Source: Oreohelix idahoensis (Eukaryota > Mollusca > Gastropoda > Stylommatophora > Oreohelicidae). From it: DNA of 64,000 nt. This document shows, piece by piece, positions 23,842 to 34,376 of this stretch. A program made the translations under genes and the position numbers. Within the stretch, counting starts at the first letter, position 1. Each line of letters starts with the position of its first letter. The DNA is taken from positions 141,501 through 205,500 of the forward strand of contig JAMPIV010004908.1 of NCBI GenBank assembly GCA_024509875.1, read 5' to 3'. The notes under the pieces are model-generated. The model saw only the letters and a program-made list of their open reading frames with translations, had not been told where the DNA came from and searched no databases.

Positions 23842-24644
23842 TGTTGATTGGAATTGTCTACACTACACTGCTGTCTCATGCTTAATAAAAATCAGCTCTC
23901 ATGTTTTTAGAATGAATGTTTCTGAGGATTTTATGTTTATTTCCACACGAAAACAAGTAAATTTTAGTTATTTTTCTCAATCCTATTCCAAGAAGATAGC
24001 ATCCCTGTTATGCCCTTGATGAAAATTAGTGCTATGTTAGAAAATAACAACTAAACAGTTGCCAAGAATACTCCACACAAAGGGCCTCATTAGTTTAACT
24101 TCACTCTTTAAAAAAAATAATAAACGTTTGCCTCGCTTTCTGCAGGCAATTCTATTTCACACTGACAAGTGTCCTTTAAGTACTGTTTTGTAGCGAGATG
24201 TGCCACTTTCAACCGATGGCAGAAGTCGTTCTGTAATATCAGACCGCAACTGAGAAAAAAGAGAATAAATAAAGTGTGATTTGCCACGTCCCACAAACAT
24301 GAACCAATGTTTTTTTCAATTTGCTTATATTAGGAAGACGTGACATTTTAATGTTTGTCATAATTAAATTTTGTTTGTTTCTATCTTGAATTTTGTATTG
24401 GTTTGAACTTGTTGTCTCTTAATGACCGAACAAAATAAGGAACACAATCATGCATTACAAAATGGCAAAATAGTAAACAAATTATCTCCCTTAAATATAA
24501 TTGAAAACAATCAGAAGTATCGATTACCTTCTACTTGATTGAGGAGTTTTCTATTTAGCCTTAATTAATAAATTTTTGCTTAATAAGTTTTATAACTAGA
24601 AATATTGGAAACAGACAAATCAAACTGAGTTATTATAGTCTAGA
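23842..24644. other. Unannotated spacer upstream of the mucin-like exon
   Basis: This should include the promoter of the minus-strand mucin-like gene if that gene is real. No clear TATA box or other gene is recognised. Confidence 0.4.
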
Positions 24645-25390
24645 GAACTAAACAGCTGAACGTCTGCTGAATAAAACCAGAATAGCCTTCAGCAATCTTA
24701 ACAAGATGTGGAAATTTTCCAGTACACTAAAAGGTCAAGGTAGTCCTACAGTAGATGCTGCCGTAGGAAAGTGAGTTGTTGGAGACTTTACCATACTAGG
24801 TCCAGCATCGATAGGTAGGGGGTGACCAGTTCTCTTCCTCGCTGCCTTTTCCTTCCCTAAGTCAAAGTCAGGTGCTCATTTACAGCTGGGTAGAGTGGAG
24901 CGTTCCGGTACCGTGATCCTAACCCGGCACCTTTGCCGCGAGAGACCAGCGCTCTAACCACTCTCCCTGTACAGTACAAACACTAAATTACAAATATACC
25001 AGAGCTGCTTAATTTCTGTACTTCTGTACGGTGTAAAATCCTGGAGAGTAACAGAACAGTAAATTGTCCAAATTGTGCTCTTTCCGCACAACTTGGTTAA
25101 GGAAAATGTCAAATTTTCTGGCTGAGCACCACTACCAACTAAGAACTGTTAACTCGAAGCCACCAAGAAGACATGCGTCCCATCAAAGCGGGTAGACGCT
25201 GAAATTGGGTTGACTACATCCTCAGAAGAGACTCTCACACCATCATCAGAACTGCCATGCCATGGACTCCAGAAGGAAAGAAAAAGTAAGGCCGGCTGAC
25301 CGCCACCTGACGAAGAACTCTGGAGGCAGAGATGCTGAGCATGAGCCAGAGCTGGGGCACCACAAGAAGGATGGCTGTCGTCCGAGCAAA
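24645..25390 (+). pseudogene. LINE family E: RTE-like C-terminal region, split by a SINE
   Basis: The plus strand before the SINE encodes NKTRIAFSNLNKMWKFSST. After the SINE it resumes with TNTKLQIYQSCLISVLLYG and KSWRVTEQ, then DYILRRDSHTIIRTAMPWTP, GRLTAT and RRTLEAEMLSMSQSWGTTRR up to RAKWRQFVA. This is the standard tail of RTE-like LINE proteins (LLYG.ESW, IGHILRRD, GRP.ETWRRT, KWRQFV). Several in-frame stops and frameshifts make it a relic. Its last segment is the seed of the 86-bp tandem array that follows. Confidence 0.82.
24737..24972 (-). mobile_element. tRNA-headed SINE inserted in LINE E
   Basis: On the minus strand it starts near 24972 with a tRNA-like head: GTGGTTAGAGCGCTGGTCTC is a good A box and GGTGCCGGGTTAGGATCACG a degenerate B box. 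A conserved body follows, with GCTCCACTCTACCCAGCTGT, GAGCACCTGACTTTGACTTA and ACCTATCGATGCTGGACC. The LINE protein is interrupted precisely here and resumes after it. CAGTACA.. occurs on both sides (about 24720 and 24974), possibly the target duplication. The 3' boundary is approximate. Confidence 0.78.
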
Positions 25391-25975
25391 GTGGAGACAG
25401 TTTGTTGCTGTCCTACAAGACGCTACTAGGCGTGATGGTCACTGATTGCTTTGTCAGTCAGCGGTCAATGATCAAAGTGGAGACAGTTTGTTGCTGCCCT
25501 ACAAGACGCTACTAGGCGTGATGGTCACTGATTGCTTTGTCAGTCAGCGGTCAATGATCAAAGTGGAGACAGTTTGTTGTTGCCCTACAAGACGCTACTA
25601 GGTGTGATGGTCACTGATTGCTTTGTCAGTCAGCGGTCAAGGATCAAAGTGGAGACAGTTTGTTTTTGCCCTACAAGACGCCATTATGTATGATGGTCAC
25701 TGATTGCTTTGTCAGTCAGCGGTCAATGATCAAAGTGGAGACAGTTTGTTTTTGCCCTACAAGACGCCATTAGGTATGATGGTCACTGATTGCTTTGTCA
25801 GTCAGCGGTCAAAGATCAACGTGGAGAACGTTTGCTTTTGCCCTACAAGACGCCATTAGGTATGATGGTCACTGATTGATTTGTTAGTCAGCGGTTAAGG
25901 ATCAAAGTGGAGACAGTTTGTTGCTGCCCTACAAGACGCAAGTAGCTATGATTGCTTCGTCAGTCAGTGACCAAG
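25387..25975 (+). repeat. 86-bp tandem array derived from the LINE E 3' end
   Basis: CAAAGTGGAGACAGTTTGTT recurs at 25387, 25473, 25559, 25645, 25731, 25817 and 25903, a constant 86-bp step with point differences only. The first copy is continuous with the LINE E coding sequence (AKWRQFVA..), so each unit contains the last LINE codons plus 3' untranslated sequence. The seventh copy loses part of its end. Confidence 0.95.
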
Positions 25976-26039
25976 GGGAAAAAAAAGAAGAAACAGCAAA
26001 ACATTAAATCTGAGACGTTCATTGTGATTTTTTTTTCCT

Positions 26040-26300
26040 TAACCAGCGGCCCTTGGGCTTTCAGCCCTTCGGCTCAATGACATGTCATTGCGAGGCTGGG
26101 GAACCTGAGGACTTTCCTTCTAACCCGGTCAGGAGCTTCGCTCCTTCCCATCCACAGAGAGTTTATCTCAGGAGCCGTTCAGATTATTCAGTCAAAATCC
26201 CGGTCGTTGACACTCCTTCAAGCGCCGACGCCCGGGCTTGAACCTTGAAAACCTGGTCGCCAGTACAGCGTTGTAACCCTTACACCAGCGCGGCTCCCGT
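26040..26300 (-). mobile_element. tRNA-headed SINE, second type
   Basis: From 26298 the minus strand reads GGGAGCCGCGCTGGTGTAAG GGTTACAACG, then a B box GGTTCAAGCCC about 45 bases on. These are well-spaced polymerase III promoter boxes in a tRNA-like 5' end. The body runs to a T-rich stretch near 26040 on the plus strand (A-rich tail on the element strand). The anticodon region does not fold as a standard tRNA in my reading, so this is a SINE head rather than a tRNA gene. Confidence 0.72.
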
Positions 26301-26939
26301 GATTTTGAATAACTAGAAACGATCAATATATATATAACAATCCCAGTTTTTTTTTCCTGTCACTAACGCTACGGGATGCAACTTTGGTTGAAAGTTAGAC
26401 ATTAATTGTATTGTTTCCCTTAAATGTACTCAGAAAAGTGCGCAAATGACGGTGTGCAGAAAAATATTCATACAATATACTTTTGAATAAGTAAAATTGC
26501 CGTTAGGTATTGGTGCTTTTGAATTTAATTCCCGTCTTATGACGGGCTTTTACACTAGTTTTTATATAAACGTGAACGCAGTCAGCGACTCACAGCTTGA
26601 CTGCTTGCGTCAGGACCAGCGAACCAGAGCTGGTCAAGACCGCACTCCACCTCCACGTGGTGGTCCTGGAAACAGTCTGCAGCAGTGCAGTCTGGCTGAG
26701 CGAGTGCGGATCGAAATGGGAACGCAAACCCGGTCAATAAAAAATGCTGTGCAGAAGTCGGATGTGTCGACCGAAAGGTGCAGATATCACAGCTTAGGCG
26801 CAAACAGACACAACGCAACCACCGTCCTTTTCAGGGCGAACGAGGAAGAAGGAAGAAGAATATAAACGTTTTAGCACACTCACTACACTAGAGGTCCTGT
26901 ACAGTTTACTCGTCCAATAATGTCACACATAACCAGTTT
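26301..26939. other. Unannotated spacer with a short dispersed repeat
   Basis: About 26720-26800 matches the repeat at 19480-19600. Overlapping open frames of 122 (plus) and 78 (minus) residues at 26497-26865 show no recognised domain. Confidence 0.4.
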
Positions 26940-27164
26940 ATCTTGTGCAGTGTTTCTAAAAGTGGGAGGTATCGTCCCTTGGGAGGGCGGTGGTATTACC
27001 TGTGGATGGGGCATAGTTAAGAAAGAGATGGGGGAGTGGGGGGGGGGGGGGGGGGCCGCTTTCTAAATTATGCTTTTTTTTAAAAGGTAGAGTACGGGAC
27101 ATTAGCGATGATTTTATGGTAAATGCTTATGGCCCGAAAAAGATTGAAAACCATTGATCTAGTG
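26940..27164. mobile_element. hAT-type MITE with 8-bp target duplication
   Basis: A 209-bp element (26948-27156) begins CAGTGTTTCTAAAA and ends with the complement of CAATGGTTTTCAATC, the imperfect terminal inverted repeats typical of hAT transposons. It is flanked by ATCTTGTG (26940-26947) and ATCTAGTG (27157-27164), an 8-bp duplication with one mismatch, the length expected for hAT. It has no coding capacity and includes a poly-G run near 27040-27055. Confidence 0.8.
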
Positions 27165-27189
27165 TCATCCTTTAAACTTCTGTCCATGG

Positions 27190-27400
27190 TTTTCTCATTT
27201 GTTTTTGTTAAGTTCGTCACCTCGATATCTTCATGTCTTTCTGTGTTTCCCTCTCTTATTCTTTTTTACCTCAACGATTCCAGAACAAGGCGTGCCTTGT
27301 AATGTTATGACCGGGTTTCTGTTTACAGCAACTGAGATTTTGAAAAGTTCATCTGTCCTGTCGTTTAATAGTTTCATACGCCATGTGGTAAGATGATGTA
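27190..27400 (-). pseudogene. Decayed LINE B-type 3' fragment
   Basis: Shares CCAGAACAAGG.GTGCCTTGTAATG and surrounding pyrimidine-rich sequence with 53790-53825. The latter aligns with the 3' end of LINE family B. No open frame remains. Confidence 0.5.
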
Positions 27401-28194
27401 TTGCGTTAGGCAAAAACTTTAACTTCACAAAATCGATACGCTCAAAGAAAGAAAACGTAAGGGAAATACTTATTGTTCAAAATTTATATTTCTTAAATTT
27501 TACTTTGCCATATAAAATTATTTTCTGAAATTCAGAGTTATATAGTTTTCTACACTGTAATGCGCGTTGAAGCAAATTCAAACTTTAAAAACAAGCAGAA
27601 ACGTGAAAAGTTACCTAGTCACTAAATGAATTGATAGATCCAAACAACTTCATCATCAGCATCATTACCGTTTGCTCTCCTTACAGATAATAGAGTCTCA
27701 ACTGAAGCTTCCCTTCTCCCCCTTTCTTTTTTTTTTGCAGTAAACCTGTAGCAAGCATTCACAAAGCCTTTTTTGGTTTTTGTTGCAGGTCGTTTTACAT
27801 AATAACGCTGCCAATCCCATACACCACCTCATATTGTTTGCCTTGTACGACATGCATGTGAATGTAATTTTTATATTCTTTCTTTCGATAACTACAAGGG
27901 GCTTTTCCAATTCCAAAAATAACTATTTGGAACATCCAATGCCCTTGCCATATTTAACTGTCCGTCGAACACACCACTAAGAGCCTCGATATCTGTGCAT
28001 GCTATCTGGATGGTATTATTGACTCTGGAAGACGAGAGCAAGAGAATCTGTATATATGTGACAAAACTACCTCGAGCGTCATAATTTCCTGTGCCATCCT
28101 GTAATTCATTCTGTGCTCTTCACTTTTTATTTTCTCACCTCCGTCAATGTTTGGTATTTTCGATTCATTGTTTAAACTCCCTTCCTTCAATTCT
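27401..28194. other. Unannotated spacer
   Basis: No recognised gene. Frames at 27698-27916 and 28002-28220 (minus) have no known motif. Confidence 0.4.
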
Positions 28195-28375
28195 TGCCAC
28201 GTCGAGATTTCATCGATCATCCATACTTATTATGGTAGTCAATGACTTTCGTTTGAACCCATATTGACACCAGGATCTGTGAAGTGAAATGCTGATTATG
28301 TATTAATCGTAACACTTTTCTGACCAGACAGTGTGTGGGAGCGGCCGGATTAGTGCGTAAACAACCTTGAGATAG
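28195..28375. repeat. Dispersed repeat R1, part left of element 2
   Basis: Matches the reverse complement of about 52620-52800, including AATGACTTTCGTTTGAACCC and the following CATATTGACACC. It stops at the element 2 LTR, and the homology continues on the other side of the element at 37709. Confidence 0.85.
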
Positions 28376-30253
28376 TGTCACGTAGCGTTTGAAAGATAAG
28401 AATTATTTAGAGGAAATAATAGATCTGATTGTGGAAGATCTGGCTCAAGGAATTCCTGCTGGGTTTTCCACCACTGAAGGGAGACAAAGAGGGTAAATTC
28501 TCCTAACTAGACAGGTCTGGAAAAGGTTGTAAGGAGATATTTGGTCTCTCGCTACCATAGTCCCCTTCTCAGATATTTATTATTATTATTATCCTCAATT
28601 ACTGGGTTTATATTAGATTTTACGAGCCCCCCCTCCCTTATAAAGGAAGATAAACATCAGACAATATGTAACATCTAACAGAAGGAACAAAGCATGGGGT
28701 ACAGTATATACACCCAATTGGTTTATTGCAACTAAAATGAATAGATGGTGAATGATAGTATTGTCGATGGAATTAGTGTCTGCGGTATGTAATGTGTGTC
28801 TCACAATTCAAGTGTGTTTCATCATGGATGACAAAACTATGCATTGATATGGTGAGTTCCCTTTTTCGTGGAACTTAGCTTTTCAGCCCCTGGCTGATAG
28901 TGAAGCGTGGTTAGTTCTCCGGTCTCCTGACGTTGCCCCAGGTAGGTCTTGAATGGTTCGGATTTGCCTTCTCTGTGCTCGACTCCGTATTCTGCTCTGA
29001 GATTGGACTGTCGTGCAAGGCTCCACCATAGACTGAAGACAAATACGACGGCTTCATTAATTTTCTAGCTTTAGAAAGCAGTCTTTCCCTAAGCCGTCCC
29101 TCTGCCAGTCATCTCAGATTTTAGTCTCTAACATCATATGTCTAGAGCCTAATCTTGAATTCAAGTTTCTCCTTTCTGTCCTTTATTATATTTCTCTGCC
29201 CCAGTGGCAGTATTATAATTCTTTAGACTGATTTATCGTCAACTTAACCCGATGAATTATTATAAATGTCAGTTAAACCCACCAAATTTATCATAGAAAT
29301 GTCGGCAACAGTATTCTAGTTCTGTGCCTCTAGCCTAATCGTCATGTCAATTATGATGAATTTAACAAATAATTGGACATCAGTGTTTTAGAATTGTCTG
29401 ACAACATTATCACACACTTCATGTCTGGTCGCATCGTCATATAATTTATAATGAATATATGTCACGGTCTGTCAACATTATCGTTAATATTAATTTCCGT
29501 TAGTCTAAACGTCGGGTCAAAAATAATCAAATAATATGGAAATTAATAGCTATATATATTCCCGTTATACATTATTATGAACATGTTGTACATATCCCGT
29601 GGGATCATAAAATATACCCGATCACATGTGGCTGGATGTGATCGTAAAACAAAAATTATGAATAAAGTAAACATACCAATCTTGCGTCGATTTTGCAAGG
29701 TACTACACATTTCATCACATACTATTTTCTAACGAGATTTTCACTTACCTACTCAAAGATGGACGCTAACCCGCAATTTAGACACGTGGCTTCAGTGCTT
29801 TTTAATGCGTGAATTCGCCGATATCTGGGTTAGACCTAGCTGTCTCAAGGTTTCTTGGGCAAGTGAAAACTCGCTGGATTTGCCGCCTTTTAGCGGGTCA
29901 TTTCCGCTTGGACACGTGATCCGTAGCGTGCATCATGTGACCTTAGCGTCATATAAACGCTCCAATCAATAGCGTTAAAAGTCACGTGGGGGTGTTCCTA
30001 AAGTGGCTTAAACTGGTTTTATCAGTTTAAGCAGTCTTAAATTAAAACGGGTTTCTCGCTACCGAGGTCAGGGGTCAACAATGACGTCGTATCTAAAAAT
30101 AGCAGTGAACGCGAGGAGAAAATCACTGAACGCTAGGAGAATTTCCGCAAGTGACACTTCCCGGGACTTTGCGATCATGCATTGAGGATGGGAAAAAATG
30201 ATGTCACGTAAATAATAATAAAAAATGAAGAGAAGATTTGGCAAGTCGTCACA
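28376..30253 (-). repeat. Element 2 3' LTR
   Basis: About 1878 bp; in element orientation it starts TGTGACGACTTGCC and ends CTACGTGACA. It matches 35824-37708 end to end with roughly 25 substitutions and several small indels by eye, so about 1-1.5% divergence. Small frames inside are shared by both LTRs and are not genes. Confidence 0.95.
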
Positions 30254-30324
30254 CAAGCCCCTCCTCAAGTTTGACGTTCCGTCCAACTCCACTGGTCCTG
30301 TCTTCCTCTTCTTTTTCAGTTTTC
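30254..30324 (-). promoter_or_regulatory. Element 2 polypurine tract and short 3' leader
   Basis: Between the RNase H stop and the 3' LTR the element strand is purine-rich. GAGGAGGGG (30258-30266) lies four bases from the LTR start and is the likely plus-strand primer. Confidence 0.7.
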
Positions 30325-30633
30325 TCATATCTCCTCGGTTGCGTCCGGATGTCTGCTCAAAAAATCTGCCTCTACGTTGTTCTTCCCAGGTATGTATTCT
30401 ATGTGAAAGGAATATGGCTGCAACAGGAGTGACCATCTCATAAGCCGGGCATTAAGGTTCTTCGACGCTGCAAGAAATATCAACGGTTGGTGATCACACT
30501 GCACCGTGAACTTTTTCCCGTATAAATATGGTTGAAACTTCTGCACAGCCCATATTAGCGACAGACATTCTCGTTCGATGGTAGAGTAGTTCTGTTCAGC
30601 AGGGTTCAATTTCCTACTAGCATATGCATATTC
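30325..30633 (-). pseudogene. Element 2 RNase H, C-terminal part beyond the LINE insertion
   Basis: In frame, this encodes YASRKLNPAEQNYSTIEREC (catalytic Glu), LIWAVQKFQPYLYG, FTVQCDHQPLIFL (catalytic Asp) and ends VEADFLSRHPDATEEI. It is the continuation of the pol frame that stops in the LINE insertion at 31391. The upstream codons of the open frame in this region (to 30807) are LINE sequence on the wrong strand. Confidence 0.9.
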
Positions 30634-31391
30634 TGTCCCATAACCGTAATCAGATGCAGGACAAATTGAAAACACGCGATGAGAGGTCACAGCAATTGGG
30701 TCTGAAAATACACAGGGAAAAGACAAAAATAATGAGAATAAATGCAGGTAATGATAACAGGGTTGAACTTGAAGAAACACCAATTCAAGATGTAGAATCA
30801 TACACATATCTTGGCAGTAATATAGACAAAGTTGGAGGGACAGACAGCGATATCAAAATAAGAATACAAAAGGCAAGAGGAGCTTTCATTGCATTGGGAA
30901 ATATATGGAGATCAAGAGAAATCGGATCCAACACGAAAATAAGAATCTTCAATTCAAATGTGAAGTCAGTCCTATTGTATGGCTCGGAGACATGGAGAAC
31001 AACAAAGACAACAACCAAAAAGCTACAGACTTTCATAAATGGGTGCTTGCGTAGAATGGAGGGATTAAAATGGTATGACAAGGTTACCAACGTGGAACTG
31101 ATGACAAGAACTAGACAAGTGCCAGTGGAACAAGAGATGAGAAGAAGACGATGGCGATGGATAGGACACACACTGAGGAAACCTGTTGATAGCATTACAA
31201 GGCAGTCCTTGTTCTGGAACCCCCAGGGCAAGAGAGGCAGATTAAGACCAAGAAGTACATGGAGAAGAGAGTTGGAAACAGAGGTGAAAATGATGAGGAG
31301 AACATTTCCCGTATAAAAAACTTGAAAGATGATGGCACACCCACAGGAGGTTGACATGTGTTTGATGTTAGAGCCTATTTTCCTTTGGGAG
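30634..31391 (+). pseudogene. LINE family B fragment nested in element 2 RNase H
   Basis: The plus strand encodes SHNRNQMQDKLKTRDERSQQ, then NRVELEETPIQDVESYTYLG, SVLLYGSETWRTTKTTTKKL, RRRRWRWIGHTLRKPVDSIT and GRLRPRSTWRRELETEVKMM, the RT thumb and C-terminal region of an RTE-like LINE. It is 5'-truncated just after the FADD catalytic motif and closely matches copy 2 at 59709-60693. GTTCAATTT followed by related sequence occurs on both sides (about 30603-30630 and 31392-31418), an imperfect duplication of the target. It lacks the usual microsatellite tail. Confidence 0.9.
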
Positions 31392-34376
31392 GTTCAATTT
31401 GAATGAATATGCAATGGGGAACAGAGTTGCAGAAGGTCTATCACTAGGCTGCAGGAGAGTGGCTCCTATCCCTATATTGCTAGCATCTGTTCGCAGCGTA
31501 AAGTTCAGAGTTAAGTCAGGCAGTCGCAGAATTGGCCTAGCTGTGAGTTTCTCCTTCAGCAGCGTATAGGCATTTTCGCACTCCGCTGTCCAGGTTACTT
31601 TGTCCGGGTTCCCATTCTTGGTTAATGCGGTCAGTGGCGCACTCAGGGCATTAAAATCTTTAATATATCTCTGGTAGAAGCCACATAGAGACACAAATGA
31701 CCTGACATCCTTTTTAGTCTGGGGTCGTGGGGCCCGCTGTAACTTCTCAATATTACGTGCATCTGGGTACATGCATCCATGCGAGATGGTGTGTCCCAGG
31801 AATTCTAGTTGCTCGCAGGCAATTTGACATTTTGTAGGGTGAGCGGTGAGTCCTGTTTCTCTAAGTCTTTCGAAGAGTAGGGAAACTGCGTCCAGGTGCT
31901 CATCAAAGGTGTTCGTGGCAATAAGTATGTCGTCCATGAAATTACTTATTCCAGGGTGGTTCAGGGGTTCCAGTAGTTTCCTCATCATACGAGTAAAGAC
32001 GCTTGGGGCGTTGCTTAGCCCAAATGGCAATACATTAAACTCGTAATGGCCCTCAGAAGTACTGAATGCTAACATGTGTCGAATTTCCTCATTCACCGGA
32101 ATCTGGTAGTACCCTTTGCTAAGGTCTATCTTCGAAAAGTATCGCGCTCTACTCAGCTTGGTGAAAAGCTGATTCTGATCAGGTAAGGGCTCCGCTTGAA
32201 ATTCCGTTACAGCGTTGAGCCTTCGGTAGTCTATGCAGAGGCGATGTTCTCCTGTGGATTTTCTAAGCAACACCACACTCGCACTATAAGGCGACTCTGA
32301 TTTTGAGATAATATTTTCCTTAAGCAGGTACTCGATTTCCTCACTCAATGCCTTTGCCTTAGCATAAGGAACAGGATAGTTCTTAACTCGTACCGGGGCG
32401 AGGTCTGTTAGCTTCATATCAAATTCTATCAGGTTGGTCATGCCAGGTTTATCCGTGAGTGTACTAGTGTGTTTTCTCAACAACTGTTGCACCTGTGCCT
32501 GCTGATCCTCCGTTAAAGTTGAACTAATCTGAACATCTTGATGAGTTTCGCCCTGGCGAAGAGGGTATTCACATGAGGTCAAGGGTTCTGCCTCAGTTTC
32601 CGTCGCAATAGCCAGTGTCAGGAAATGTGCTGGTTCTGCACCCGGTCTTTCATAATATCGCTTCAGCAGGTTTATGTGGTAAATTTTCTGCTTCCCCTTT
32701 ATGGCAATCTTGTAATTGGTGCGCGACATTTTCTCAACAATTTTATATGGACCTCTCCATCCGATTTGCAATTTATTATTGCTACTGGGCAGGAGTAATA
32801 AGACCTGTTCTCCTACTTCTAGCTCCCTATCCTTCGCAGTGCGGTTGTAGTAACGCGCATGTTTACGACGGGCACGGCGTACATTTTCCTTTGCCAGTTC
32901 CCATCCTGTTTTAAGGCGTTGGGTCAACTCATTCACGTATTGGGATGCAGAGGTGACCGTCTCATCAGCTTTATCATCTGTCCAAGTACGTAACAGTGCC
33001 TCTAAAGGTCCTTTTATAGGTCTACCAAACAGCAATGTGGCAGGTGGCATCCCAGTAGAATTGTGGGGTACTTCGCGGTAAGCAAATAGTGCTGCGGGTA
33101 AGTATTGATCCCAGCTCTCTGGTTTTTCCTGTGCAAGTTTCCGAAGGATGGAAATAAGGGTCCCGTTAAACCGCTCCACCTGGCCATTTGCTTGGGGGTG
33201 GTAGGGAGAGGTGTGGATATGTCGGGCCTGAAATATCCTAAACACTTCCTCGGTGAGTTTTCCTCGGAATTGCGAACCATTATCTGTCAGGATCTGTGAC
33301 GGAAACCCTAGCCGAGTAAATATGGTGAGCAGAGCCTCGGCAACATGCTTGGAATCACAGGCGGGCATAGCGATAGCCTCTGCCCACATGGAGCAACAAT
33401 CCACTAACGTGAGTATATAACTGTTTCTCTTTTTGCTACGAGTAAGTGGACCCACAATATCCACCGCTACTCGTTCGAAGGGTGTGCCCAAGATTGGCAT
33501 TTCTCCCAGAGTGGCTGGGGCCGTCCAGTGTTTCGGCGCTGTCCTCTGGCACTGCGGGCATGATTTCACATATCTCTGGATATCGGCGTTGATACCTGGC
33601 CAATAATAATGACATGAAATACGCTGAATCGTGGCACTTATGCCCATATGGCCACTAAACGGAAGGGCATGGCCCATTTCTAGGACCTGGGTTCGATATG
33701 CTGACGGAACCACAAGTTGCCCATGTTCCTGTCCTCCATTTCCTGCTTTCCGATGCACCAGCCCATTTTTCTTGTAGAAGTCTCCCTTTTGGAGAGGAGT
33801 GTGCGCTCTCGGTAGTTTTTTGTAGCAGGGTGCTAGAGATGGATCCTCAGTTTGCGCCTTTTTTAATTCCTCAGGAAGGAAGTTGGGTGGGGATTCCAAC
33901 TCCGTATTCCGTTTGGCCTGTCCTCTAGTGGTGACAGCCGCCACAACCAGAGGGTGAATGGGTTCTCCCAAGAACACATACCTACACCCTAAGATCAAGG
34001 GATAAATAGGGTCGTCCAAGATCGCTGCACTGATTTCCCCAGTCACATATTTCGATTTGACCTGAATCTTGGCTATGGCCAAACGCATAGGTGCTGCACT
34101 TTTAGTAGGTCCTTGTATTTCTATAGTGTCTTCTGTCATCTGGTCAGGCTTGACTAGGGATGCACAGACAACTGCGTCGAATGCAAGGCCTGTATCATAA
34201 AGGCAGGTCACCTCTTGGTCATTTACGAGGACTGTCTCAACGACCGGGGGATGTCGGGGTTTGTCCAGAGGTTCTTCCGGTCCATTTCCCCTTGCGGCAC
34301 TTTTACGTAAGCAGGCAGCATGATGAGGTGGGTTTTTTTCCGGTTGCACTCCTGCGTATTGTGGGTGATGGTTCTA
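31368..34376 (-). CDS. Element 2 pol: protease, integrase, reverse transcriptase, RNase H start
   Basis: One open frame; counting residues from a GTG at 34349 it runs 993 residues. Protease: CLYDTG, Asp 52. Integrase: zinc residues H227, H234, C264, C267; catalytic Asp 297 (VAVDIVGP), Asp 356 (LTDNGSQF) and Glu 392 (GQVERFNGT), giving DD35E; GPY/F module WRGPYKI at 531-537 and HINLL at 558-562. RT at about 610-850: IDLSKGYYQIPV (Asp 742), LPFGLSNAPSVF, catalytic FMDD at 804-807, FLGHTIS. RNase H begins with FTLRTDASNIGIGA (Asp 955) and is cut near residue 980 by the nested LINE; the final few residues are LINE-derived. The integrase-before-RT order is unambiguous because there is no break between them. 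The frame opens after a TAG near 34378 and is -1 relative to gag, so it is probably made by frameshifting. Confidence 0.96.

Noticed and set aside
26170..26300. Candidate functional tRNA gene
   Set aside because: A and B boxes are present, but there is no proper anticodon stem or acceptor stem, and the unit continues as a SINE body. The same applies to 47392-47470 and 24890-24972.
28613..28804. 63-residue minus frame, extended to 83 residues at 36000-36251
   Set aside because: It lies inside the LTR of element 2 and changes length between the two LTRs.
30785..31357. 190-residue minus frame
   Set aside because: It is antisense to the plus-strand LINE B fragment. The similar plus frame at 59864-60412 is likewise antisense to LINE B copy 2.
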